The notes beneath the pieces were generated by a model that had not been told where the DNA came from, searched no databases, and was given only the letters and a program-made list of their open reading frames with translations. A stretch of DNA of 64,000 nucleotides from Shewanella cyperi (lineage in GTDB: Bacteria; Pseudomonadota; Gammaproteobacteria; Enterobacterales; Shewanellaceae). The position numbers were made by a program, and so were the translations under genes. The DNA lies in contig NZ_CP071501.1 in assembly GCF_017354985.1 (NCBI RefSeq), positions 887,501 through 951,500 on the forward strand. The letters are read 5' to 3'. Numbering within the stretch: position 1 is the stretch's first letter; each line of letters opens with the position of its first letter. This document shows positions 49,976 through 59,992 of this stretch, in pieces.

Positions 49976-50878
49976 ATGAAACATCTTCCCAGCCTGAAAA
50001 ACTTCTATTACCTGGTGAATCTGCATCAGGAGCAAAACTTCAACCGCGCCGCCAAGGTGTGCCATGTGAGTCAGTCAACCTTGTCGAGCGGAATTCAGAA
50101 TCTGGAAGAGCAGCTCGGACACCAGCTGATAGAGCGGGATCACAAGTCCTTTATGTTTACCGCCGTGGGTGAAGAAGTGGTGGGGCGCTGCCGTAAGATC
50201 CTGACCGATGTAGATGACCTGGTGGAGCTGGTGAAAAATCAGGGCGAACCCATGACGGGGGAGATCCGCCTTGGCTGTATTCCCACCATAGCGCCTTTCC
50301 TGCTCAGCCGCGTGGTGCGCCACTGTCAGCAGCATTACCCCGGCTTAAGCCTGCTGCTCAAGGAAGACACCACGGAAAAACTGCTGGAGGCTCTGGGCAA
50401 GGGCGAGTTGGATCTGCTGCTGTTGGCTTTGCCTGTGGATACCAGCGGTTTTCACAGCATGAAGGTGGGGGTCGATCCCTTCAAACTGGTGGTGCACCGG
50501 GATCTCGCCGGTGGCATTCATGAACCTGTGGATTACCAGGCGTTGCCGGATGAAAGCATTTTCCTGCTGCAAAATGAGCATTGCATTACCGGCCATGCGA
50601 TAAGTGCCTGCCAGTTAAAGGACAGCACCAAGATCAACCCTTTTGCCGCTACCAGTTTGCACACCCTGGTGCAGATGGTCGACAGTAAGCTGGGCACCAC
50701 CTTTTTACCGCAGATGGCAATAGATGCCGGGATCCTTAAGGACACTGAATTGACTGTGATGGATCCGCCGGGGGAAGCGCCCTACCGCGACATAGGCCTG
50801 GTGTGGCGCCAGACCAGCAGCCGGCTGATGACCTTCAGAACCCTGGGGTTGGCCATTCAGCAATTGCTGCAGCCTTGA
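49976..50878 (+). CDS. oxyR: hydrogen-peroxide sensor OxyR
   Basis: A 300-residue LysR-type regulator; an ATG five codons earlier (49961) is also in frame, but MKHLPSLKNF aligns better with the E. coli N-terminus. The helix-turn-helix covers NFNRAAKVCHVSQSTLSSGI. Two cysteines nine residues apart, C203 and C212 (EHCITGHAISAC), correspond to E. coli C199 and C208, which form the peroxide-sensing disulfide. In S. oneidensis OxyR mainly represses KatB and Dps when reduced. Its stop codon abuts the stop of cyaC. Confidence 0.9.
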   Translation: MKHLPSLKNFYYLVNLHQEQNFNRAAKVCHVSQSTLSSGIQNLEEQLGHQLIERDHKSFMFTAVGEEVVGRCRKILTDVDDLVELVKNQGEPMTGEIRLGCIPTIAPFLLSRVVRHCQQHYPGLSLLLKEDTTEKLLEALGKGELDLLLLALPVDTSGFHSMKVGVDPFKLVVHRDLAGGIHEPVDYQALPDESIFLLQNEHCITGHAISACQLKDSTKINPFAATSLHTLVQMVDSKLGTTFLPQMAIDAGILKDTELTVMDPPGEAPYRDIGLVWRQTSSRLMTFRTLGLAIQQLLQP

Positions 50879-51961
50879 TCAGTCCTGCTGGGGTTTCTTC
50901 TGGCTGACGCCGAAAACCTCGATGGAGTGTTGTTTACCCTTAAGCTTCACCGGTCCCAGATCGGTCAGCTCATAATCGCTGTCGCTGCGGTCGAGCCTTG
51001 AGGCCAGCGCGCCGGAAATCAGCATCCGCTGTCCCAGAGGATTGCACTGATCCTGCAAGCGGGCCAGGGTGTTAATCACATCGCTGAAGAAACTGATCTC
51101 CTGCTTTTGCACCCCGACCACAGCGGCCACCACCTGGCCGCAGTGTGCCGCGGCCTTGAATTTGGGCACAAATCCGTAGCGCTCTTCAAAGAACTGCCTT
51201 TGCCAGGCCAGCTCCTGACTGAATTCAAAGTAGATATTCAAACAGCGATCTTTCTTGATGCCCTGCTCCATGGGCCAGTGGATCAGCACGGCATCACCCA
51301 TGTAACGGTAAATTTCGGCTTCATTGTTGGCCACTGTATCCGACAGCAGGCTGAAGCTGTCCTGGATCAGGCGGCTGAATCTGTAGTCACCCAGGGATTC
51401 GGCGTGGGTGGTGCTGGCCACCATGTCCAGATAGAGGAAGAGTCGTTGTTCATACCTGGGCTTATGATATTTGCCCAGGCCAATATTGAGCAGCACCCTG
51501 GGGCCCACCAACAAGCCCATTTGCTCGATAAAGGCCAATCCCAGCCGGACGACCACCAGATAGACTATCAGTGCCTGAAATGATGGACTGTAAAGAATAT
51601 GCACGGTCAGCATCTGCCTCAGGGTGGCCATGTGATTCTCTATGGCCCAGAGGTTAAGGTACTGGGTGATGTAGGCCAATGTGGTGGCACCCAGGAGCAA
51701 AAACAGCCCTTTAAACAGCACGGAGAAAAAATAGGGCAGGCGGTGGATGGCGCTGAAGTCAGTGACCAGATTCGACATCCAGTGCAGGCTGCCGAACACT
51801 ATCCCCATATAGATGGCCAAGGTTGCCAGATCCGCAGAGCTGACTGCCCATTTGGGCAATTCCGGGGATTGCGCATAGCGGAAGAATACAAAGGCTGCCA
51901 TGGCAATGGCCCAGGCCAAAATGGCAAACAATAGCTTCTTTGCCTGACGACTTGCTCTCAC
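50879..51961 (-). CDS. cyaC: membrane-bound class III adenylate cyclase CyaC
   Basis: A 360-residue protein with GTG as likely start. Four or more hydrophobic helices occupy residues about 8-165, and a class III nucleotide-cyclase domain follows (LFLYLDMVASTTHAESLGDY near 175, YRYMGDAVLIHWP near 220, AAHCGQVVAAVVG near 265). In S. oneidensis, CyaC supplies cAMP for CRP-controlled anaerobic respiration. Convergent with oxyR without any spacer, and divergent from nothing: mutH follows on the same strand, upstream. Confidence 0.85.
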   Translation of the reverse strand: MRASRQAKKLLFAILAWAIAMAAFVFFRYAQSPELPKWAVSSADLATLAIYMGIVFGSLHWMSNLVTDFSAIHRLPYFFSVLFKGLFLLLGATTLAYITQYLNLWAIENHMATLRQMLTVHILYSPSFQALIVYLVVVRLGLAFIEQMGLLVGPRVLLNIGLGKYHKPRYEQRLFLYLDMVASTTHAESLGDYRFSRLIQDSFSLLSDTVANNEAEIYRYMGDAVLIHWPMEQGIKKDRCLNIYFEFSQELAWQRQFFEERYGFVPKFKAAAHCGQVVAAVVGVQKQEISFFSDVINTLARLQDQCNPLGQRMLISGALASRLDRSDSDYELTDLGPVKLKGKQHSIEVFGVSQKKPQQD

Positions 51962-52071
51962 TGGGATTTCTAATCCACTTAGGGTTCAAAGAGTGGGCTA
52001 GTGTACAGAAACCCGCAAAGGCATTGCCAGCCTTAATTGTGATCTGTATCAAGGCGAATGCAGATATTGGC

Positions 52072-52746
52072 TCAGTCGGCAAAGGCGGCGCGCAGAATTT
52101 GCTGGGTAAAAGCGGTTTTCAGGTAAAACCCCCGCGGATTGGTGAGGCCTATGGTACCGTCTTCCCGTATGCACTCGGTCTTGGCACGGCTGTTGGCGGC
52201 CTTGGGTCTGAGCTGTAATACCTCACCGTGTCTGGCGCTAATGGATGCCACCTTTCCCAGGGCGATAAGCTCGATAATCTCTTCCCAGTCCTGTCTCAGG
52301 CTTTGTTCTTCTGCCGGCGTGGGTTGCCACAGTACCGGCATGCCGATACGGCGCTCACCAAGGGGAATGTCGCGACTTCCCTGCACCGGGATCCACAGCA
52401 CCCGCTGCAATTTATGGCGTACCAGGCTATCGTGCCAGCGCAGCCCAGTGGTATCCAGCAGCGGTGCCACACAGACATAGGTGGTTTCCAGCGGTTTACC
52501 CGTGTCATCCACAGGTATGGTCTTGAGCTCCACCCCCAGGTGCAGAAAATCCTGCTGGGGTTTGGAGCCGGCGCTGGCCCCGAGTTCCAGCTCCATCAGT
52601 TGCCCAATCCAACCCTTATCCCGGCGCAGATCCTTTGGGACCCCCAGACTGTGCTCGGCAGCCAGTTGTGCCAGGCTGAGACCCGCCATACCGACGGCCC
52701 TGTCCATGAGTTCCTCTAGAGATGTGGGGCTGTTATGAATATTCAT
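52072..52746 (-). CDS. mutH: DNA mismatch repair endonuclease MutH
   Basis: A 224-residue endonuclease that nicks the unmethylated strand at hemimethylated GATC after MutS/MutL activation. The start at 52746 is chosen because it gives [17 protein letters not shown], similar to E. coli; a longer frame extends into the upstream gap. Conserved parts are [19 protein letters not shown] near residue 47, the catalytic D-x(n)-E-x-K in [12 protein letters not shown] near 75, and [14 protein letters not shown] near 205. It implies that this organism uses Dam methylation. Confidence 0.94.
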   Translation of the reverse strand: MNIHNSPTSLEELMDRAVGMAGLSLAQLAAEHSLGVPKDLRRDKGWIGQLMELELGASAGSKPQQDFLHLGVELKTIPVDDTGKPLETTYVCVAPLLDTTGLRWHDSLVRHKLQRVLWIPVQGSRDIPLGERRIGMPVLWQPTPAEEQSLRQDWEEIIELIALGKVASISARHGEVLQLRPKAANSRAKTECIREDGTIGLTNPRGFYLKTAFTQQILRAAFAD

Positions 52747-53439
52747 CGGCGCGATTCTACCCCCTTTGGAGAGAGAATCAATCCTGGCTGATTTTTGAGC
52801 AAGGGTGGCTGTGGACGGCCATAAAGACAAATTTACAAATCTAAGTTATTGAATATAAAAATTAAAAAAAGTTTCGGTTATCACGGGGCTTACCGGGGAA
52901 AAAGTTACTCGTGTATTTCCCCACTGTTGCCAACAATTTTATCCACAGAATTACGGGATAACTTGGTGTCGGCAGCGCTTTTAACCGATCGAAATGCCCA
53001 AGTCAACCCGAAATAAGCACTCATTTTGCAGATTTTTAGCGAGATCCCAACAGGGGCTGTGAATAAATGTACCGACTTGCCAGTCAAAAATGACGGCTAA
53101 AAACCACTGCTTAAAAATGCGCCATCTTGGTTGATGGCTGTATATGAAAAGACGTCGCATTAAAAAATATCCATATTTAACAGGTGTTAACGTCTATTTT
53201 GATAAGGCGGTTAAAGGAGGTGGGTTTGTCGCTTTTTAATCGATCCTATGGTTTTAGGTCAGTTTCAAACAGAGATATCCACAGAAATTGTGGATAGACT
53301 GGCAGTTGGATTCGGATCGCTGTTGATAATCTTGGTTTAGTGTGGATTTTATCCAACGCACCGGGATAAATAGGGGTTTGCCGCCGGCCGGGCTTTATGA
53401 AACAATCGCGCTATAACAATTTGTGTATTCGGAGTCCAT
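52747..53439. other. 693-bp AT-rich gap between mutH and rppH with a DnaA-box cluster
   Basis: No gene is supported here. DnaA-type 9-mers are: TTATCCACA at 52939 (plus), TGTGAATAA at 53058 (TTATTCACA on minus), ATATCCACA at 53275, TGTGGATAG at 53289, TGTTGATAA at 53321, TGTGGATTT at 53341 and TTATCCAAC at 53349. The first two fit TTATNCACA exactly; the others differ by one to two bases. 53276-53296 is an 8-bp inverted pair around GAAAT. At least three GATC sites lie between 52987 and 53316. The site may also hold the rppH promoter. Confidence 0.55.
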
Positions 53440-53958
53440 GTGATTGATAGCGACGGCTTTCGCGCAAATGTGGGCATCATAATCTGTAACAGATTCGGCC
53501 AGGTCATGTGGGCCAGGCGATTTGGACAACATTCGTGGCAATTTCCCCAGGGTGGGGTCGATGAGGGTGAAACGGCAGAAGATGCCATGTATCGCGAACT
53601 GTATGAAGAAGTAGGGCTGAGACCCGAACACGTGCAGATCCTCACCTCAACCCGTTCCTGGCTCAGGTATCGCTTACCCAAGCGTCTGGTGCGCCAGGAC
53701 AGCAAGCCCGTATGTATTGGCCAGAAGCAGAAGTGGTTTTTGTTACAGCTGAAGAGCCAGGAAAGCGCCATCAACCTCAATTCTTCCGGTCACCCGGAGT
53801 TTGATGATTGGCGCTGGGTCAGCTATTGGTATCCGGTGCGGCAGGTGGTCTCCTTCAAGCGGGATGTGTACCGTAAGGTAATGAAGGAGTTCGCGGCCAC
53901 GGCTCTGGCATTCCAGAACAAGGAGCCGCCACCGCGCAAGCGCAGTCGCCAACGCTGA
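53440..53958 (+). CDS. rppH: RNA pyrophosphohydrolase RppH
   Basis: A 172-residue Nudix enzyme that removes pyrophosphate from mRNA 5' ends and so triggers decay by RNase E. The start is GTG at 53440 with GGAG upstream, giving an N-terminus aligned to E. coli ([16 protein letters not shown]). The Nudix box is [22 protein letters not shown] near residue 38, complete. It heads an operon-like string with ptsP, as in E. coli. Confidence 0.97.
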   Translation: MIDSDGFRANVGIIICNRFGQVMWARRFGQHSWQFPQGGVDEGETAEDAMYRELYEEVGLRPEHVQILTSTRSWLRYRLPKRLVRQDSKPVCIGQKQKWFLLQLKSQESAINLNSSGHPEFDDWRWVSYWYPVRQVVSFKRDVYRKVMKEFAATALAFQNKEPPPRKRSRQR

Positions 53959-53992
53959 CGCAGGCTGGCATTTCATTAAGAGGAGGGAGGCA

Positions 53993-56227
53993 GTGCTTAA
54001 TACGCTCAGGGACATTACTCAGGCCGTTGCTGCGGCCCACACGCTGGAACTGGCGCTGGAATTGCTGGTGGCTCAAACCAAGGCCGCCATGGATACCCAG
54101 TGCTGTTCCATTTATATCCTTGAGCAACAAGAGCTGATCCTTTCCGCCACCGATGGTCTTGAGAAAAGTGCCGTCGGACGGGTCAAGATGCCGCTTTCCG
54201 AAGGTTTGGTGGGCTTGGTGGCCGAGCGTGAAGAAGCCATCAATCTTGCCGACGCCAGGAAACACCCCAGATTCAAACTCTTTCCCGAGGTCGCGGAAGA
54301 AGAATACCGCGCCTTCCTTGCCGCCCCCATTATTTATCAGAAACAAGTCCTTGGCGTGATAGTGGTGCAACAGGCCAGCGCCCGGCAATTCAATGAGGGT
54401 GAAGAAGCCTTTTTGATGACCTTGGCGGCCCAGCTGGCCATGGCCATCAGTGGTCTGAAGCGTCGTGCCGATGTGCAGGGGCTGGAGCAACAGATACTGT
54501 TCAACGGCACCTGTGCCTCCACAGGTATTGCCATAGCCCATGCACTGGTGCTGGGGGGAGAGATCCCCCTGGAGCAACCTGAGCTCAGGGCCGCAGATAC
54601 AGTGGCGGAATTGCTGCGGCTGCGCACCGCCATCGGCCGTAGCCGTGATGCCCTGAGCGCCCTGGCGCAGAAGTTTGACGGTGAGCAGGATGAAGAGCTG
54701 TCGAGTATTTTCTCGGCGCTCCTGTCCCTGTTAGATGAAGCCAGTCTTGGGGGCGAGTATGCCCGCGAAGTAAGCCTGGGATGGCGGGCGGAGTCGGCGG
54801 TCAGCCGGGTGTCGCTGCGCTGCATTGCCCAGTTCAGCGCCATGGAAGATGCCTACCTCAAGGAAAGGGCCAGCGATATCCGTGAGTTGGGGCAGCGGGT
54901 ACTCAGGCAGCTGATTGAACCGGGTCGGGTGACCCTGGAGCCGGATAAGCCGGTGATCCTGGTGGTGCGTGAAGCCGATACCGGGCTGCTGGCTGAGTTT
55001 CCGCGCCAGAAGCTCGCGGGCCTGGTTACCGAACTCGGTGGTGTCAACAGTCATGCGGCCATACTGGCCCGGGCACTCGATGTGCCGGCCATGATAGGGG
55101 TGGACCAGGTTACCCAGGCGGGACTGGATCAGAAGCTGGTGGTGCTTAACGCCAGCCGTGGGCAATTGCTCGTCTCGCCGACCCCCTCTGTGGTGGACGA
55201 ATACCGCAACCTGATTTCTGCCCAGCGTGCCTTACAGCGTCGATACGCCAGCGAATTGAATGAGCCGGCGCTGACCCTCGATGGCCACAGGGTGCACTTG
55301 TTTCTCAATGCCGGGCTGCTCAGTGGCGTGGCTTCCGAAATTGCCGATGGTGCCGATGGTATAGGCCTGTACCGTACCGAGATCCCCTTTATGCTGCAGC
55401 AGCGCTTTCCCAGCGAATCCGAGCAGATAAAGGTTTACCGTCAGGTGCTGCAGGCTGCTGCCAATAAGCCCGTGGTTATGCGTACCCTGGACGTGGGTGG
55501 CGACAAACCTTTGCCTTATTTCCCCATCAAGGAAGAAAATCCCTTCCTGGGCTGGCGGGGCGTGCGCTTGTCACTGGATCATCCGGAACTCTTTCTGGTG
55601 CAGCTGCGGGCCATGTTGCAGGCTGCTGCCGATGGTGAGCAGCTCAAAATCCTCTTGCCCATGGTCAGTCACCTCGATGAGATAGACCAGGCACTGACCT
55701 ATTTGGAACAGGCCTTCAACGAATTGCGCACCGACTTTAATGCACAATTGAAGCGCCCGCCCATAGGGGTCATGCTGGAGGTGCCGGCGCTGCTGTATCA
55801 GCTCCAAGAGGTGGCCGCCAGGGTCGACTTTGTCTCCGTCGGCAGCAACGATTTGACCCAGTATTTATTGGCGGTGGACCGCAACAATCCCAGGGTCAGC
55901 AGCCTGTTTGACAGCTATCATCCCGGCGTTTTGCGGGCCCTCCATGCTGCGGCTCGCGATTGCCAGTCCTATGGATTGGCCGTCAGTGTCTGTGGTGAGT
56001 TGGCCGGTGAGCCCATGGGGGCGTTATTGCTGGTTGCCATGGGTTACAGGGAACTCAGTATGAGCCAGGGCAGCCTGGCCAAGGTCAATTATCTGCTGCG
56101 ACGGGTCGAGTGCCACGAGCTGGAACAACTGTTGGAGTTGGTGCTGCAGATGTCCAGTGGCTACGAGGTGCGGGAACTGGTGCGTGAGTATCTCAGCAGT
56201 CGGGAACTTTCCTCGATCCTGGACTGA
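53993..56227 (+). CDS. ptsP: nitrogen phosphotransferase system enzyme I (PtsP)
   Basis: A 744-residue enzyme I-Ntr with a GTG start and a strong AGGAGGGAGG ribosome site. The N-terminal GAF domain (residues about 5-160) senses small metabolites. It is followed by the EI phosphohistidine domain with GGVNSHAAILARALDVPAM, His near 353, and the C-terminal PEP-binding barrel (GADGIGLYRTEIPFM near 460, FVSVGSNDLTQYLLAV near 615). It feeds phosphate from PEP to NPr and EIIA-Ntr, linking carbon and nitrogen signalling. Confidence 0.97.
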   Translation: MLNTLRDITQAVAAAHTLELALELLVAQTKAAMDTQCCSIYILEQQELILSATDGLEKSAVGRVKMPLSEGLVGLVAEREEAINLADARKHPRFKLFPEVAEEEYRAFLAAPIIYQKQVLGVIVVQQASARQFNEGEEAFLMTLAAQLAMAISGLKRRADVQGLEQQILFNGTCASTGIAIAHALVLGGEIPLEQPELRAADTVAELLRLRTAIGRSRDALSALAQKFDGEQDEELSSIFSALLSLLDEASLGGEYAREVSLGWRAESAVSRVSLRCIAQFSAMEDAYLKERASDIRELGQRVLRQLIEPGRVTLEPDKPVILVVREADTGLLAEFPRQKLAGLVTELGGVNSHAAILARALDVPAMIGVDQVTQAGLDQKLVVLNASRGQLLVSPTPSVVDEYRNLISAQRALQRRYASELNEPALTLDGHRVHLFLNAGLLSGVASEIADGADGIGLYRTEIPFMLQQRFPSESEQIKVYRQVLQAAANKPVVMRTLDVGGDKPLPYFPIKEENPFLGWRGVRLSLDHPELFLVQLRAMLQAAADGEQLKILLPMVSHLDEIDQALTYLEQAFNELRTDFNAQLKRPPIGVMLEVPALLYQLQEVAARVDFVSVGSNDLTQYLLAVDRNNPRVSSLFDSYHPGVLRALHAAARDCQSYGLAVSVCGELAGEPMGALLLVAMGYRELSMSQGSLAKVNYLLRRVECHELEQLLELVLQMSSGYEVRELVREYLSSRELSSILD

Positions 56228-56272
56228 GAATGATTTAAGCTATCGGCCCCGTCGATAACAAGAATAAAAGGG

Positions 56273-57079
56273 ATGACAGTGGAAAGTGTGCTGTGGGTGT
56301 TCACCCTTTGTATCATGCTCGGCGCCCTGGTTGGTTTTATGGCCGGTTTGCTTGGGATCGGCGGTGGTTTGCTGATAGTGCCGGCCTTGCTTTATCTGCT
56401 GCCCTCCGTTGGCGTGGATGAGGCCCATTTGCCCCACGTGGCCATTGCCACCTCGTTGGCGGCCATCATACTGACATCCTTATCTTCCGCCCGGGCCCAT
56501 TACAGCCGCGGCAATATCCCGTTCTCTCTGCTTAAACCTCTGTTACCTGCGGTATTGCTCGGTGCACTGGCCTCGGGCTTTGTGGCTCAGATGGTGCCCG
56601 CCGATGATCTGCGGCGGGGCTTTGCCCTGTTTGTGATCCTGATGGCGGTGCAAATGGCCTATCCGCTAAAGGCGGAGTCGCAACGATCATTGCCGGCCAA
56701 CGGGCTGCTGTTCGCCATTACCCTGGTCATCGCCCTGCTGGCGGCTCTGATGGGGATTGGTGGTGGTGTGCTGCTGGTGCCGCTGCTGAGCTTTTTTGGG
56801 GTGCAGTTGCGCCAGGCTGTGGGGGTATCTTCGGTGACGGGCCTGTGTATCGCCCTGTCCGGTAGCCTGGGGTATATTCTTGCCGGCTGGCGGGTAGAAG
56901 GCCTGCCCGAGTGGACCCTGGGTTATGTTTTTGTGCCGGCGCTTTTGGGGGTGGTGATGACCTCAACCCTGGTGGCACCTTTGGGTGTTCGGGCCGCCTG
57001 TAGCTGGCCCACGCCCCTGCTTAAAAAAATCTTTGCCTTGCTGCTGGCCATTATTGGTTTGCGCTTGGTTTTGGCCTGA
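56273..57079 (+). CDS. TSUP-family (TauE/SafE) membrane transporter
   Basis: A 268-residue membrane protein with about eight helices in two inverted halves, each starting with a glycine-rich motif: FMAGLLGIGGGLLIVPALL near residue 22 and LMGIGGGVLLVPLLSFFG near 160. This is the TSUP/DUF81 family, which exports or imports small organic sulfur or carboxylate anions; the substrate is not evident. It lies between ptsP and lgt, where E. coli has no such gene. Confidence 0.85.
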   Translation: MTVESVLWVFTLCIMLGALVGFMAGLLGIGGGLLIVPALLYLLPSVGVDEAHLPHVAIATSLAAIILTSLSSARAHYSRGNIPFSLLKPLLPAVLLGALASGFVAQMVPADDLRRGFALFVILMAVQMAYPLKAESQRSLPANGLLFAITLVIALLAALMGIGGGVLLVPLLSFFGVQLRQAVGVSSVTGLCIALSGSLGYILAGWRVEGLPEWTLGYVFVPALLGVVMTSTLVAPLGVRAACSWPTPLLKKIFALLLAIIGLRLVLA

Positions 57080-57105
57080 TAAATGCCTGTTAACATGGAA
57101 TTGCA

Positions 57106-57915
57106 ATGGCACTGAATTTTCCGCATATAGATCCCATCATAGTGTCCTTTGGTCCCTTCGAGATCTTCGGCACCAGCCTTGAACCGGCACTGCGCTGGTA
57201 TGGTTTTATGTATCTGGTGGGCTTTGTGGCGGCCCTGTGGCTGCTCAACCGTCAAGCCGACCGCTCCAATGGACTGTGGAGCCGGGAGCAGGTGTCGGAC
57301 CTGCTGTTTTATGGCTTTCTCGGGGTTGTGCTTGGGGGGCGCGTTGGTTACGTGCTCTTCTATCATTTGGATCTGCTCCTGGCCAATCCCATGTACCTGT
57401 TCAAGATCACCGAGGGCGGCATGTCCTTCCACGGCGGTCTTATCGGGGTGATTTCTGCCATGGCCTACATAGCCTGGAAGCAGAAGCGGCATTTCTTCGC
57501 GGTGGCAGATATGGTGGCCCCTGTGGTGCCGATAGGCCTGGGCGCCGGTCGCATAGGCAATTTCATTAATGGTGAACTCTGGGGCCGGGTATCGGATGTG
57601 CCTTGGGCCATGGTGTTCCCGACCGGCGGACCCGATCCCCGTCATCCATCTCAGTTATACCAATTTGCCCTGGAAGGTGTGGCCCTGTATCTGCTGCTGT
57701 TCTGGTTCAGTCGCAAGCCAAGACAGCAGGGGGCGATTTCCGGCATGTTTTTGCTCGGCTACGGCAGTTTCCGCATTCTGGTGGAAACTGTGCGTCAACC
57801 CGATGCCCACCTTGGTTATTATCTGGGCTTTATCACCATGGGCCAGATTTTGTCCGTGCCCATGTTGGCATTGGGTTTGTATTTGATTTTGCGTAAACAG
57901 GAACCACGTGCATGA
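57106..57915 (+). CDS. lgt: prolipoprotein diacylglyceryl transferase
   Basis: A 269-residue, seven-helix inner-membrane enzyme that attaches diacylglycerol to the lipobox cysteine, the first step of lipoprotein maturation (needed for lpp and the lipoprotein at the left edge). [11 protein letters not shown] near residue 103 and [16 protein letters not shown] near 143 are the signature motifs. It overlaps thyA by 4 bp, as in E. coli. Confidence 0.97.
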   Translation: MALNFPHIDPIIVSFGPFEIFGTSLEPALRWYGFMYLVGFVAALWLLNRQADRSNGLWSREQVSDLLFYGFLGVVLGGRVGYVLFYHLDLLLANPMYLFKITEGGMSFHGGLIGVISAMAYIAWKQKRHFFAVADMVAPVVPIGLGAGRIGNFINGELWGRVSDVPWAMVFPTGGPDPRHPSQLYQFALEGVALYLLLFWFSRKPRQQGAISGMFLLGYGSFRILVETVRQPDAHLGYYLGFITMGQILSVPMLALGLYLILRKQEPRA

Positions 57916-58706
57916 AACAGTATTTGGAATTAATGCAGCATATTCTCGACAACGGCACCGACAAGAGCGATCGCACAGGTACCGGTACCCGCTCCGTTTT
58001 TGGTTACCAGATGCGTTTCGACCTGAGCAAGGGATTCCCCCTGGTGACCACCAAGAAGTGTCACCTGCGCTCCATCATTCATGAGCTGCTGTGGTTCCTC
58101 AAGGGCGACACCAATGTGGCCTATTTGCATGAACACAAGGTCAGCATTTGGGATGAATGGGCTGATGAGAATGGCAATCTGGGGCCGGTTTATGGTGCCC
58201 AGTGGCGCAGTTGGCCGACACCGGATGGTCGTCATATAGATCAGATTAGCCAGGTCATTGAACAAATTAAGTCAAACCCTGACTCCCGCCGTTTGATTGT
58301 GTCGGCCTGGAACGTCGGCGAGCTGGACAAGATGGCACTGGCTCCCTGCCATGCGTTTTTCCAGTTTTACGTTGCCGATGGCAAGCTGTCTTGCCAGCTG
58401 TATCAGCGCAGTTGCGACGTCTTCCTGGGACTGCCATTCAATATCGCCAGTTATGCCTTGTTGACCATGATGGTGGCCCAGCAGTGCGATCTGGAATTGG
58501 GTGACTTTGTCTGGACCGGGGGCGATACCCATCTGTACAGCAACCATATGGAGCAAACCGGCTTGCAGCTGGGCCGTGAACCCAGGCCGCTGCCGACCAT
58601 GACCATAGCGCGCAAGCCCGAATCCATCTTCGATTACCGCTTCGAGGACTTTGAGTTATCCGGCTACGATCCCCATCCCCACATCAAGGCGCCGGTTGCC
58701 ATTTGA
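57912..58706 (+). CDS. thyA: thymidylate synthase
   Basis: A 264-residue enzyme, the same length as E. coli ThyA, that methylates dUMP to dTMP using methylene-tetrahydrofolate. [16 protein letters not shown] near residue 50 and the catalytic cysteine in [12 protein letters not shown] at about 146 are present. Start overlaps lgt (ATGA). It follows the folate genes of this window in metabolism, not in position. A long hairpin lies just beyond the stop codon. Confidence 0.98.
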   Translation: MKQYLELMQHILDNGTDKSDRTGTGTRSVFGYQMRFDLSKGFPLVTTKKCHLRSIIHELLWFLKGDTNVAYLHEHKVSIWDEWADENGNLGPVYGAQWRSWPTPDGRHIDQISQVIEQIKSNPDSRRLIVSAWNVGELDKMALAPCHAFFQFYVADGKLSCQLYQRSCDVFLGLPFNIASYALLTMMVAQQCDLELGDFVWTGGDTHLYSNHMEQTGLQLGREPRPLPTMTIARKPESIFDYRFEDFELSGYDPHPHIKAPVAI

Positions 58707-58715
58707 TGCTTAAGT

Positions 58716-58744
58716 CTGATACCTCGGAATTTTCGAGGTATCAG
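58716..58744. other. 11-bp perfect inverted repeat between thyA and nhaA
   Basis: CTGATACCTCG and CGAGGTATCAG are separated by GAATTTT. There is no T-tract on either strand, so it is not a simple terminator; it could be an RNA hairpin ending the thyA message or an operator for nhaA, whose start is 70 bp away. Confidence 0.45.
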
Positions 58745-58814
58745 GCAGAAACTTACGATTATATTTGCTAGTCTTGTTTAGGTACACTCGCTCCATATTC
58801 ATTCGGAGGGTGAC

Positions 58815-59990
58815 ATGAAACGAGCTTTGCGTAATTTTTTTAGCCAGGAATCGAGCGGCGGTATCTTGCTGCTGTTGGCCGTGGCGCTGGCCATGTTGTT
58901 GGCCAATTCTCCACTCCATGGGCTTTATCAGAGTTTTATCGCCACCCCGGTGCAACTGCGCATCGGCGCCCTGGACATAGACAAACCCTTGCTGCTGTGG
59001 ATTAACGATGGCCTGATGGCCTTGTTCTTTCTGCTGATTGGTCTTGAGGTTAAGCGGGAATTGCTGGAAGGTTCATTGTCCAGTCTGTCCAAGGCGTCGT
59101 TACCGACTTTCGCCGCCATAGGTGGCATGTTGGCGCCGGCACTGATTTACCTGGCCTTTAACGGCGACGATCCCCTGACCCAAAACGGCTGGGCCATCCC
59201 CGCAGCCACCGACATTGCCTTTGCTTTGGGGATCCTGGCGCTGCTTGGCAACCGGGTGCCACCGGCGCTAAAGGTGTTTTTGTTGGCGCTGGCCATCATT
59301 GATGACCTGGGTGTGATCGTCATTATTGCCCTGTTTTACAGCAGCGATCTGTCCATGACCAGCCTGTTGGTGGCCGCGGTGGCGGTCGCCGGTCTGGTGA
59401 CCCTCAATATCCGTGGTGTTAACCGCCTGCTGCCCTATGGTGTGCTCGGTTTGCTGCTGTGGACTGCGGTACTGAAGTCCGGCGTCCATGCGACCCTGGC
59501 CGGCGTCGTGATAGCTTTCTGTATTCCGCTTGCCGGCAAGCGTGGCAATTCGCCCGCCAGACACCTGGAGCACAAGCTGCATCCCTGGAGCAACTGGCTG
59601 ATCCTGCCACTGTTTGCCTTTGCCAATGCGGGCGTCCCCCTGGGCAATATGTCCATGGGCGATCTGCTGTCTCCCGTACCCATGGGAATAGCCCTGGGTC
59701 TGCTTATCGGCAAGCCTTTGGGGGTGATGTTGTTCAGTTATCTGGCGGTCAAGCTCAAGCTGGCTGAGTTGCCTGAAAACGTCAGTTGGCAGTCACTGAC
59801 GCCGGTGGCCGTCATGTGTGGTATCGGCTTTACCATGTCCATGTTTATCGCCTCGTTGGCATTCGAGCATGGCGGCGTTGAGTTTGGCGATCTGGCTCGC
59901 CTGGGGATACTGCTGGGGTCCATGCTGGCGGCGGTGATAGGTTACCTTTGGCTTGATCGCCTGCTGCCCAAGACAGTGAGCAGGGATTGA
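58815..59990 (+). CDS. nhaA: Na+/H+ antiporter NhaA
   Basis: A 391-residue, twelve-helix antiporter that exchanges one Na+ for two H+. The Asp pair of the ion site is present in [15 protein letters not shown] near residue 163, and [17 protein letters not shown] near 132 is the TM IV assembly helix. [19 protein letters not shown] near 335 belongs to TM XI. nhaR follows 2 bp later, as in E. coli. Confidence 0.97.
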   Translation: MKRALRNFFSQESSGGILLLLAVALAMLLANSPLHGLYQSFIATPVQLRIGALDIDKPLLLWINDGLMALFFLLIGLEVKRELLEGSLSSLSKASLPTFAAIGGMLAPALIYLAFNGDDPLTQNGWAIPAATDIAFALGILALLGNRVPPALKVFLLALAIIDDLGVIVIIALFYSSDLSMTSLLVAAVAVAGLVTLNIRGVNRLLPYGVLGLLLWTAVLKSGVHATLAGVVIAFCIPLAGKRGNSPARHLEHKLHPWSNWLILPLFAFANAGVPLGNMSMGDLLSPVPMGIALGLLIGKPLGVMLFSYLAVKLKLAELPENVSWQSLTPVAVMCGIGFTMSMFIASLAFEHGGVEFGDLARLGILLGSMLAAVIGYLWLDRLLPKTVSRD

Positions 59991-59992
59991 AG

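Noticed and set aside
52747-53439. Chromosome origin (oriC)
   Set aside because: DnaA boxes are present, but dnaA, dnaN, recF, gyrB, mnmG or rsmG are absent nearby. In Shewanella oriC lies near mnmG, so a secondary DnaA locus is preferred.
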